From assembly GCA_947243855.1 (NCBI GenBank), contig CAMXIK010000030.1, forward strand, positions 1 through 34,790: 34,790 nt of DNA, given 5' to 3'. The first letter of the stretch is position 1, and each line of letters starts with the position of its first letter. Shown here in pieces: positions 13,649 through 21,326 of the stretch. The notes beneath the pieces were generated by a model, which was not told the origin of the DNA, did no database searches, and was given only the letters and a program-made list of their open reading frames with translations. Made by a program: the position numbers and the translations under genes. The stretch comes from an uncultured Lachnospiraceae bacterium. GTDB taxonomy: Bacteria > Bacillota > Clostridia > Lachnospirales > Lachnospiraceae.

Positions 13649-14821
13649 TTACTGTAAGTCTGCCTCTGTGTAGTAACCGGAGTCGATCAACAGTTCCTTG
13701 TAGTTGTTCGCATCTGCGAATACAGGCTCGCAAAGGAAAGAAGGAATCACGCCAGTACCATTGTCATAAGTCGTGGTATCGTTTACCTCTACCTCGCTGC
13801 CGCTTAAGATCTGGCCTACCATCTTAACTACCTGAGAAGCCAGAGTACGGGTATCCTTGAATACGGACATAGACTGCTTGCCGTCGATCATGTTCTTTAC
13901 GTTTGCGATATCGCAGTCCTGACCAGTAACGATCGGATAATCGCCGGTGTAGTTTGCTGCCAGAGCGTTCTGCACACCAAGAGAGGTGGAGTCGTTGGAG
14001 CAAAGGCAGATATCAAGCTTCGTGCCGTCCGCATAGTTGGAAGAAAGGATGTTCTCCATTCTGGACTGTGCGTTCTCGGTAGACCACTTAGGCGTACCAA
14101 CGGTTGCGAAATCTACCTGACCCGAAGGAATCACGATCTTACCAGCGTCGATGTAAGGCTGTAATGTGTCCATAGCGCCGTTGTAGAAGAAAGGCGCGTT
14201 GTTATCGCCGGGATCGCCCGCGGTAACTTCCATGTTGAAAGGACCGTCCGCGTTGTCCAGATCAAGGGTGTCGATAATATACTGTGCCTGCGTTACGCCA
14301 ACCTTATAGTTATCGAACGTAGCGTAATAAGCAACCGCATCGGTATTCATGATCAGACGGTCATAAGCGATTACCGGAATGTTTGCGCTCTTTGCTTTCT
14401 CAAGAACAGTAGAAAGAGAATTTGCTTCGATCGCAGCGATTACCAGTACGGAGCAGCCGCCGTTGATCATATTCTCGATCTGGGAAACCTGAGTCTCCTC
14501 CTGATTGGATGCGTACTGAAGGTCTACCTCATAACCTGCTGCCTCAAGCTCAGCCTGCATGTTGGAACCGTCCTGATTCCATCTCTGCAGATCCTTGGTC
14601 GGCATAGACACGCCTACTTTGTTGCCAGTCGGAGCTGCCGCATCCGCTGCAGGAGCCTCTGCCTCTGTGTTTGCTGCCGGAGCCTCTGCCTCTGCTGCCG
14701 GAGCCTCTGCCGCTGGCTCTGTGCTTGCTGCCGGAGCAGACTCGCCGCTGCCGCCGCAGCCAACCAGTGCAGTCGCAACCATAGAAGCTGCAAGTACCAT
14801 ACTTAATACTTTTCTTTTCAT
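13649..14821 (-). CDS. chvE: Monosaccharide-binding lipoprotein, ChvE/XylF-like
   Basis: 390 residues. Signal peptide with lipobox ALVGC gives a lipid-anchored Cys22. Residues 28-66 are a flexible linker of almost only Ala, Glu and Pro, made of repeated APAAEAEAPAA-like units. From about 70 on, the periplasmic-binding fold: VGVSMPTKDLQRWNQDGSNM, VLVIAAIEANSLSTVLEKAK, IPVIAYDRLIMNTDAV, then DICLCSNDSTSLGVQNAL and VTGQDCDIANVKNMIDGKQSM. RWNQD, YDRL and GQD regions carry sugar contacts in ChvE and XylF. First gene of the transporter operon, with GGGAGG before ATG 14821. Outside the cell it delivers the sugar to the permeases encoded downstream. Confidence 0.93.
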   Translation of the reverse strand: MKRKVLSMVLAASMVATALVGCGGSGESAPAASTEPAAEAPAAEAEAPAANTEAEAPAADAAAPTGNKVGVSMPTKDLQRWNQDGSNMQAELEAAGYEVDLQYASNQEETQVSQIENMINGGCSVLVIAAIEANSLSTVLEKAKSANIPVIAYDRLIMNTDAVAYYATFDNYKVGVTQAQYIIDTLDLDNADGPFNMEVTAGDPGDNNAPFFYNGAMDTLQPYIDAGKIVIPSGQVDFATVGTPKWSTENAQSRMENILSSNYADGTKLDICLCSNDSTSLGVQNALAANYTGDYPIVTGQDCDIANVKNMIDGKQSMSVFKDTRTLASQVVKMVGQILSGSEVEVNDTTTYDNGTGVIPSFLCEPVFADANNYKELLIDSGYYTEADLQ

Positions 14822-14843
14822 GTTTTCTTTTTCCTCCCTTTTA

Positions 14844-14886
14844 TTGTGGTTTGCGAAATTTCTCTCGCATCCTCAATATACCACAA
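14844..14886 (-). promoter_or_regulatory. Promoter of the sugar transporter operon with flanking inverted repeat
   Basis: A -10 (TATATT, 14875-14880 on the minus strand) has no good -35 at the right distance, suggesting dependence on an activator. TTGTGGT (14844-14850) and ACCACAA (14880-14886) form a 7-base inverted repeat 29 bases apart, which could also fold the leader around a small GCGA/TCGC hairpin. The AraC-type regulator encoded at 16104 is the natural activator. The exact site it binds is not known. Confidence 0.45.
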
Positions 14887-14997
14887 AAAAAATAGGAATA
14901 ATTTATGACTTTCTGTACATTTTTACTTTGTCATCTTAGACTGCGGAGGAGGCGTTAGCACATTTTTGTCATTCTGATTCCTTATGCCAAAAAAATG

Positions 14998-16050
14998 CTA
15001 GTCCGGCATCTGTTCCGGCACGTTCAAATACACATCCTCTTTCAAATGAAAGCCGCTGCCGATGATCACCTCGTCAATATTGTCACGGTTGACGCTGATA
15101 GGCTCCAGCGCGATATAGGGAATCTTGTACTTTCCGCTGTCAATCGTAACCACATCATCCCCGGTAATTTCCCCGCCTTTCGCAAGCGCGACCGCTTCCT
15201 CCGCCGCTCTTGTCGCCAGACGTTCCACCGGCTTATAGACCGTCATAACCTGCGTGCCCTCCACAATTCTCTGACAGGCAGCCAAATCCGCGTCCTGTCC
15301 CACCACAAGAATATCTCCCGCCTGACGGGTCTCCGCCAGCGCGCGCACGGCCTGCGTTGCCAGATCGTCATTGCCGCACATGATCGCGTCCGTCTGCGCA
15401 ATTTTCAGCGGGTTGGCATAAATATACGCCGCGGCCTCCTCCGCCCGCCAGTTGTCGGCATGGACAGAATCTAAAATCTGCACCCTATGCTTGGACATAA
15501 CCCTTTTAAACGCTCCCTCTACCATGGGCACGTTATTGTCCGTGGGAGAACCGCCAATCATAATCACGCTGCCGTTTTCAAGATCCTCTTCCACCAGCGC
15601 CCTTGCCATCATATCACCCACCATCTCATTGTCAAAGGAAATGTACAAATCCACGTCCGCATCATCGATCAGACGGTCATAGGAAACCACCTTAATCCCC
15701 GCAGCCTTGGCCTTACTCACCGATTCGCGCAGGGAAGACGGGTCGATAGCGATAATCACGATCACATCCATTTCCTTTTGAATAAAATAGTCGATCTGCC
15801 TTTTCTGTTCCTCCACCACGCCGTTTGCATTCTGCACATTGACCTCCGCCCCCAGCTCCTTGGCCACCGAGACAAACACGTCCCTGTCTCTCTGCCATCG
15901 CTCTATGACAAAAGAATCAAAGCTTAGGCCGATCTGTATTTTTTTCTCCTCCCCTTCCACATTTTCCCTGCCGCTCTCCGCCTTACCGCAGCCGGCCATG
16001 ATAAGAAGCAGGAGCGCCGCTAACGCCAGACAAGCAATTCGTCTCTTCAT
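14998..16050 (-). CDS. Second monosaccharide-binding lipoprotein, XylF-like
   Basis: 350 residues from ATG 16050, which has GGAGG nine bases upstream. Signal peptide with lipobox LIMAGC (lipid on Cys21). The binding fold follows the same plan as the ChvE-like protein: IGLSFDSFVIERWQRDRDVF, VIVIIAIDPSSLRESVSKAK, VVSYDRLIDDADVDLYISFDN, AIMCGNDDLATQAVRAL and VVGQDADLAACQRIV. Unlike the 13649 product, it has almost no Ala/Pro linker. It is the last gene of the sensor operon, 53 bases after the response regulator gene, not in the transporter operon. It may feed the same importer with another sugar, or shape the signal seen by the sensor. Confidence 0.9.
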   Translation of the reverse strand: MKRRIACLALAALLLLIMAGCGKAESGRENVEGEEKKIQIGLSFDSFVIERWQRDRDVFVSVAKELGAEVNVQNANGVVEEQKRQIDYFIQKEMDVIVIIAIDPSSLRESVSKAKAAGIKVVSYDRLIDDADVDLYISFDNEMVGDMMARALVEEDLENGSVIMIGGSPTDNNVPMVEGAFKRVMSKHRVQILDSVHADNWRAEEAAAYIYANPLKIAQTDAIMCGNDDLATQAVRALAETRQAGDILVVGQDADLAACQRIVEGTQVMTVYKPVERLATRAAEEAVALAKGGEITGDDVVTIDSGKYKIPYIALEPISVNRDNIDEVIIGSGFHLKEDVYLNVPEQMPD

Positions 16051-16103
16051 AATCTGAAACCTCCGAAATTCAGCATCGTACAGAGAATGTATGCTTTTTA
16101 CAT

Positions 16104-17702
16104 TCAAAGCTGTTTGTATTCCGTGGGCGTCACTCCCACATTTTTCTTAAAAGACCTGCTGAAATAATTGGGGTCCGCATAACCCACCATGGAACAAATT
16201 TCCTTCATGGAATATTCCGTTGTGGTGAGCAGCTCCTTCGCCTTATCCATGCGGATCTTGGTGAGGTATTCCACAAAGCCTTCCCCCACATCTTCCTTAA
16301 ATATCTTGCTGAAATAATAGGGACTGATATTGACCGCCTGAGACACCTCGTCCAGAGAGATATCTTTTCCGTAATTGTTCTGTATAAAAGCCTTGGCCGT
16401 CTCCACTGCCCCCTGCGACTTCTCCGAGGCTTTCGTGTTGACATTGCGTCCGGCCTCCCTGATCTTATCTGTGAACCACTTCCGCAGATCCGTCAGCGCC
16501 TCCATCCCCATCACCGTAGGAAGATACTCCGCCCTGTCGCAAAATTCATAGGTCATGCCGCCCGAATTGTAGGCGATATACTCCGCATAAAGCACGAATT
16601 CCAATACTTTCAGGCGGATATTCATCAAATGCTCGCCATACAGCTTTGCCACCCTATCAAAATAGGTCTCCGCCGTGGCCACGGCATGATCCGCCTCCCC
16701 GTTTTTCACCTCCGCAAACAGTTTCTTTTCCAGTTCGACGGGATAGGTTTCCTCGTGTGTACAGCCGATGGGAAGATCGTCCACATGGGCCACGCTTCCG
16801 GTAGTCATAATCAACGCGTTGGTCGCCTCCTTATAGGCTTCCCTTGCTTCCTCCAAAGGCGCAACGGCGCTGATCCCGATGCGGAAGCTGATCTGCGTAC
16901 GCCTCTTTAACTCCCGCACAATCTCCCTTGACTTTTCAATCAGGGCAATTCTCTCCTCGTAGGACATCTGCTTTTCCATACAGGGCACCAGACCCGGCAG
17001 CTTGTTGGCCATCGACATGCCAAGAATCACGCCCGGATAAGCTTCTTTTAGATACTCTCTGAGCGTTTCGCCAAACTGCGACATTTTCACGCTGCTGCCC
17101 ACAGCGTTGGTCATATGGTTTCCCTCCTGCGCCTCGCCGCAGACCACAGCCAAAAGATAAGCGTGGTTTTCGTTAATGCCCAAAAGCTGTTTATAATTCT
17201 CAATATCCTCGGTAAAATGTTCCTGAAAAAGCAGGTTGTACAGCAGGCCGTTTTCTAAGATCGGCATGACGGTTTCCAGCTTTTCCCGGATTAACAGATC
17301 GTTGCTTCTCTTGTCCCGCTCCCTGTCGATCTGCTCCATGGCCTTTTGTAATGCCGCAACGATTTTGGTTCTCTCCATAGGCTTCGTGATATATTCCAGA
17401 ACGCCCAGTTTGATAGCTTCCTTCGCGTAGTCAAACTTATCGTAGGCGCTCATCACAATAAAAATCACGCTGCGGTTTGTCTCGCGGATCTCCCGCATGG
17501 CCTCGATTCCGTTGATGCCGGGCATCTGAATATCCATAATGGCGATATCGGGCCGGTATCTCTCAGCCAGTTCTATTACGCTTCTTCCTGTTTTCGCATA
17601 CTCGATGGAACAGTTGCCGCCAAACTCTTTTTCTATGATAAATTTCAGCGAATCGATCACGATTCCCTCGTCGTCCGCCAGCATAATCTTATAATGGCTC
17701 AT
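16104..17702 (-). CDS. Response regulator, AraC-type (YesN-like)
   Basis: 532 residues. Receiver domain 1-125: acidic pocket D10 D11, phospho-acceptor D57 (AIMDIQMPG), S85 and K108. A middle region (about 130-400) has no clear motif. The C-terminal AraC/XylS domain (about 430-532) has two helix-turn-helix units: ISLDEVSQAVNISPYYFSKIF and SMKEICSMVGYADPNYFSRSF. It should be phosphorylated by the kinase encoded just upstream (14-base gene overlap) and bind DNA near sugar transport promoters, probably that of the operon starting at 14821. GGAGG lies six bases before ATG 17702. Confidence 0.93.
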   Translation of the reverse strand: MSHYKIMLADDEGIVIDSLKFIIEKEFGGNCSIEYAKTGRSVIELAERYRPDIAIMDIQMPGINGIEAMREIRETNRSVIFIVMSAYDKFDYAKEAIKLGVLEYITKPMERTKIVAALQKAMEQIDRERDKRSNDLLIREKLETVMPILENGLLYNLLFQEHFTEDIENYKQLLGINENHAYLLAVVCGEAQEGNHMTNAVGSSVKMSQFGETLREYLKEAYPGVILGMSMANKLPGLVPCMEKQMSYEERIALIEKSREIVRELKRRTQISFRIGISAVAPLEEAREAYKEATNALIMTTGSVAHVDDLPIGCTHEETYPVELEKKLFAEVKNGEADHAVATAETYFDRVAKLYGEHLMNIRLKVLEFVLYAEYIAYNSGGMTYEFCDRAEYLPTVMGMEALTDLRKWFTDKIREAGRNVNTKASEKSQGAVETAKAFIQNNYGKDISLDEVSQAVNISPYYFSKIFKEDVGEGFVEYLTKIRMDKAKELLTTTEYSMKEICSMVGYADPNYFSRSFKKNVGVTPTEYKQL

Positions 17703-19194
17703 GTTCCACCTCCGTCTTCTCCTCCATGAATTTTGTCAGAAAAAGGCACACCTCCGTCCCTTTTCCCTCGCCCCCGCTCTTTATGGTCATCACGTTCTCA
17801 TTCCCGGTAAAAAGCTTCATGCGCGAGATCACGTTATCCATGCCGACGCCGTTTCCGCCCGCCGCCATGTCCTCTTCCCTGTAGGTCCCGCTGAGTACCT
17901 TTCCGATCGTCTCCTCGCTCATGCCAACGCCATTGTCCTTGACGCTGATGCAGACCATCCCTTCCTTTTCGTAGAGAGAAAGGCATATTACGCCCCGGTC
18001 TCCCATCTCCCGGATACCATGGTTGACGCAGTTCTCCACAATGGGCTGTAAAATCATGCCCGGCATCTCCACCGACAGAAGGGACTCGTCGATGTGTTTT
18101 TCATAATGGATATCCCCGGCGAACCGCACGTTCAGGATGTAAATGTAGGAATCCACCATCTCTACCTCCTCCGCAACGGTCACCGTCTCCTCGCTCTTTT
18201 TCATATTGTATCTGTAAAACTGGGCCACTTTCTGAATATATTCGTAAGTTCTGTCCGCGCCCTCCATCATAGAAAGCTGCGCGCCCGCATTCAGCGTATT
18301 AAAAAGAAAATGAGGATTGATCTGGGCCTGCAAATACTTGAGTCTCGCGTCCTTCAAATGGCCCTCCATCAAAAGCTCCCTCTCCTTTAAGGCCCGTTCC
18401 GCCTCCATGCTCTCCCTGATCCGCTCGACATATCTGCCGATACTCACCACCATGGAATTAAACGCGCCCGTCACCACGCCTACTTCATCCTGAGACTCCA
18501 CCGGCAGAAGTTCAATGGCAAAATTTCCCTTCGCCACCTCGTCCGCCTGACCCGCCAGCTTTTTCATAGGCCTGATCACCGCTCCCACAAAGCTGATGAT
18601 GATCCAGACATTGCTGCACATCACCAGAACAATGGCAATCACGGACACCGCCTCAAAGAGCCGGAAACGCTGCTGCAATTCGCTGTACCGCTCAGAATTG
18701 CTGCGAAACTGTTCCATGTTCAGGTTGGAAATATAGGTGTCGATGTAACCATACATTCTAGTGGCGTTCTCATAGTGAAAGCGGTATTTTTCCACATTCC
18801 GCCCGCGCTTGGCTTCGACGGTCTGCGCCACCTCCTCCAGATAATGCTCGCTCATATGGCGAATATTTCTCTCCATGCGGTCAAACGATCTTCCCGTAAC
18901 CTCCTCGTTCAGATCCGCTGCCATATTTCTGCAAAGAGTCTCGCTCCGGTAATAGTTTTCCAGAGAAGCGCTGGTCTTTACATTGAGATAATCGGTCATA
19001 CTGCTTTGCAGCGCTTCCACTGCATCAGAAAAATTGTTCAGATGCCGGTTGCCCTGATACACCATGTCCAACCGTCCCGACATACTATTGATGCCGATAA
19101 TCAGGAAAATATTCACCATCACCACCAGAAGGTTCGTAACGATATAAATACTGCTGATTTTCACCTGTAAGGAGAGATTTCGTAGTTTATTCAT
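17689..19194 (-). CDS. Sensor histidine kinase, LytS/YesM type (His_kinase family)
   Basis: 501 residues. TM1 about 14-36, an extracellular helical domain about 40-180, TM2 about 183-205, HAMP about 206-260, then the His_kinase domain with phospho-acceptor H295 in QINPHFLFNTL. The ATP-binding domain follows, with PIVENCVNHG, VKDNGVGMS and GNGVGMDNV. The extracellular part is a four-helix-bundle type without an obvious ligand pocket, so it probably listens through the anchored sugar-binding protein encoded immediately upstream (8-base overlap). In Clostridium beijerinckii, XylFII binds LytS in this way and switches on xylose transport genes. Confidence 0.92.
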   Translation of the reverse strand: MNKLRNLSLQVKISSIYIVTNLLVVMVNIFLIIGINSMSGRLDMVYQGNRHLNNFSDAVEALQSSMTDYLNVKTSASLENYYRSETLCRNMAADLNEEVTGRSFDRMERNIRHMSEHYLEEVAQTVEAKRGRNVEKYRFHYENATRMYGYIDTYISNLNMEQFRSNSERYSELQQRFRLFEAVSVIAIVLVMCSNVWIIISFVGAVIRPMKKLAGQADEVAKGNFAIELLPVESQDEVGVVTGAFNSMVVSIGRYVERIRESMEAERALKERELLMEGHLKDARLKYLQAQINPHFLFNTLNAGAQLSMMEGADRTYEYIQKVAQFYRYNMKKSEETVTVAEEVEMVDSYIYILNVRFAGDIHYEKHIDESLLSVEMPGMILQPIVENCVNHGIREMGDRGVICLSLYEKEGMVCISVKDNGVGMSEETIGKVLSGTYREEDMAAGGNGVGMDNVISRMKLFTGNENVMTIKSGGEGKGTEVCLFLTKFMEEKTEVEHEPL

Positions 19195-20296
19195 CGCTTT
19201 CCGGCTCCTCTCTCCTCAGATACTCGTCCACATTTTCTCTGGAAATAAGACTGATATCCGCCGTAAAATACTGGCTGGTGTAACCCAGATCATGATATTC
19301 CTGCAAAGCGTCGATACAGAAGCCGCCCATCTGCGGCGTATCGATGTTTACGGTGGCATAGATCACGTTCCTGTCGATGGCGTTTAAAATGGTGTCGGAA
19401 GTATACTGCCCCAAAATGCTGACTGCACCCACCTTATTGTAATCCACCACCGCTTGATAAGCGCAGGTCGTGTTTAGCTCGTTGAGGCAGATCAGAATAT
19501 CCGGCACGCTGTCTCCCAGAAAAATATCGCGGACAGACTCCTCCACCGAAAAAGCGTTGGTATCATCCACGGCCTGCAGGGAAATCTCTACCGCCGCCTC
19601 TCCCCGCTCCTGCTCGATCGTTTCCTGTATGCCGGAATAAATGATGTTTTGATCCAAACTGTTCGCATAGGAATTGACCAGAAGGGTCACTCGAATGGGA
19701 CGTTCCGTGACGTCGGTCAGCCTTTCTTTCATAATTTTGAGAGCCTGTCTGCCATATTCCCGCCCTAGATTATAAGCGCCCACACCCACAAAGCTGCAAC
19801 GGGCGCTCTGGGTGCTGTCCCCGTAGAGCGTCACAACAGGAATCGCGCTTTCCGCCGCCCGGTCGATCAGTTCCCGCAGCGTCTCGCTCTCGCCCGCCGT
19901 CACGATGATCCCGTCCACCCCGGAGGCAATGGCGATCTCCATCTGTTCCTCCACGCTGTACCCCTGCATCTGCTCGCTGCCCAGCCAGTCCACGTAGACG
20001 TTCTCCTCAAGCGCCCTCTCATAGGCCCCCTGATAGACAGACTGCCAGAAGGCGGACTTCCCCTCCTGCGTGATCATGATATAGTATCTGTCGTAGGTCC
20101 CGCCCGCCGTCTCCTCCTGATAGCCTCCCTGATAAAACCAGAGCACATACCCGGCCATCATCACCGTAAACAGGACGCAGACCACAGAAAGAACAATGGG
20201 GAGAAGCGTAAGCCCCGAAAAGTTTCTTTTCGGGGCCTGCTTGTTTTCCTCTATTATGTTGTCTTTAGGTTCCTCAATTTTTGTAGTATGAATCAT
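19187..20296 (-). CDS. Membrane-anchored sugar-binding protein, XylFII-like co-sensor
   Basis: 369 residues: short cytosolic N-terminus, one TM helix at about 31-54, then a periplasmic-binding-protein fold outside (YYIMITQEGKSAFWQSVYQGAYE, GVDGIIVTAGESETLREL, IPVVTLYGDSTQSARCSFVGVGAYNLGREYG, PDILICLNELNTTCAYQAVVDYNKVG). No lipobox or cleavable signal, so it stays anchored by the helix, unlike the two lipoprotein binding proteins nearby. Position before a LytS-type kinase and YesN-type regulator matches XylFII. Start ATG 20296 overlaps the DHH gene by 23 bases and has a weak ribosome site, fitting coupled translation. The ligand could be another pentose or hexose. Confidence 0.85.
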   Translation of the reverse strand: MIHTTKIEEPKDNIIEENKQAPKRNFSGLTLLPIVLSVVCVLFTVMMAGYVLWFYQGGYQEETAGGTYDRYYIMITQEGKSAFWQSVYQGAYERALEENVYVDWLGSEQMQGYSVEEQMEIAIASGVDGIIVTAGESETLRELIDRAAESAIPVVTLYGDSTQSARCSFVGVGAYNLGREYGRQALKIMKERLTDVTERPIRVTLLVNSYANSLDQNIIYSGIQETIEQERGEAAVEISLQAVDDTNAFSVEESVRDIFLGDSVPDILICLNELNTTCAYQAVVDYNKVGAVSILGQYTSDTILNAIDRNVIYATVNIDTPQMGGFCIDALQEYHDLGYTSQYFTADISLISRENVDEYLRREEPESDE

Positions 20297-21203
20297 AATT
20301 TACAATCTCATCAAGCAGTTTCGGAATCTGTTCTTCCATCGTCTCGTCGGTAAACTGACAGGTTCCCACCGCCATGTGTCCGCCGCCGCCGTACTTAAGC
20401 ATCAGGCTTCCCACATTGACATGGGAGGTACGGTTTAAAACGCTGTAACCCACTGCCGCAGAACAGCCCTTCCCGCCGCGTCCGCTGACAATCCAGACGG
20501 AAATATTCTGTTCGGGATACATACTGTAGATCAGGAAACGGTTTCCGGAGTAAATCGGATCGACGCCCCGCAGATCGGAGATAATCACATCCTTCTCTAC
20601 CCGCGTATGCGCCTTTACCATTTCCTTAAACTTCTGATCCTGCTCGTGGTAAATCTCAATGCGCTCCTGCACATCAGACAGGGCAAGAATCTCCTCCGTA
20701 TTCATGGTGCGGCAGCACTCCATCAGCTTCTCCATCAACTGATAATTAGAAATCGTGAAGTTACGCCATCTGCCAAGACCCGTCCTTGGGTCCATCAGAA
20801 AGCCCACCAAAATCCACCCCTGCGGATTCTGAATCTCATCTATGGTCAGATTGCCGGAATCGACCTTGTCCACGGCCACCATCATATCGTCAAAGTGAGA
20901 AAATCTCTCCTTGCCGCCGTAATATTCGTAAATAATGCGCGCACAGGAAGGCGTAATGCGGCTCTCGCCCTTATACTTTCCCTTCAACTCGTTGCGCTCG
21001 TGCTCGCTGGAATGGTGGTCGAACCAAAGACCGCACCCCTCCACAAAGGGAACGTTCGCCAGCACATCATTCTCATCGATCTCCACAAGGCCATCCTGCA
21101 AGTCCTTGGGATGTGCAAATTTCCAACTGTCAATCAGGCCGATTTCCTTTAAAAGCGCGCCGCATGCCAGTCCGTCAAAATCAGAACGTGTCACTAATCT
21201 CAT
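20274..21203 (-). CDS. DHH/DHHA1-family phosphoesterase
   Basis: 309 residues from ATG 21203, with GGAG seven bases upstream; the longer frame to 21242 lacks such a site. DHH domain: DFDG at 8-11, then FDHHSSEH with DHH at 62-64. DHHA1 domain at the C-terminus with GGGGHMAVGTCQF near 277. Metal-dependent phosphodiesterase or phosphatase class that includes nano-RNases and c-di-AMP hydrolases; it lacks the membrane and PAS parts of GdpP and is somewhat different from NrnA. It is the promoter-proximal gene of the sugar sensor run, with the anchored sensor gene overlapping its end, an odd combination. Substrate unknown. Confidence 0.85.
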   Translation of the reverse strand: MRLVTRSDFDGLACGALLKEIGLIDSWKFAHPKDLQDGLVEIDENDVLANVPFVEGCGLWFDHHSSEHERNELKGKYKGESRITPSCARIIYEYYGGKERFSHFDDMMVAVDKVDSGNLTIDEIQNPQGWILVGFLMDPRTGLGRWRNFTISNYQLMEKLMECCRTMNTEEILALSDVQERIEIYHEQDQKFKEMVKAHTRVEKDVIISDLRGVDPIYSGNRFLIYSMYPEQNISVWIVSGRGGKGCSAAVGYSVLNRTSHVNVGSLMLKYGGGGHMAVGTCQFTDETMEEQIPKLLDEIVNYDSYYKN

Positions 21204-21288
21204 CGTTTTTCTCCTTCTCCTTTTACCCCAATACAATTCCATTTTGCCTGTCTGTCGCTCCCAGACGGCTCCGTTGTTATATGTTTAA

Positions 21289-21317
21289 ATTATATAAGAT
21301 AGAGACGCGCATTTCAA
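21289..21317 (-). promoter_or_regulatory. Promoter of the DHH/sensor/kinase/regulator operon
   Basis: Minus strand TTGAAA (21312-21317), 17 bases, TATAAT (21289-21294). About 75 bases of leader follow, with a hairpin GTCTG...CAGAC flanked by GCC/GGC (about 21246-21270). The promoter lies within 40 bases of the addA stop codon. Confidence 0.75.
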
Positions 21318-21326
21318 GAAAAACAT

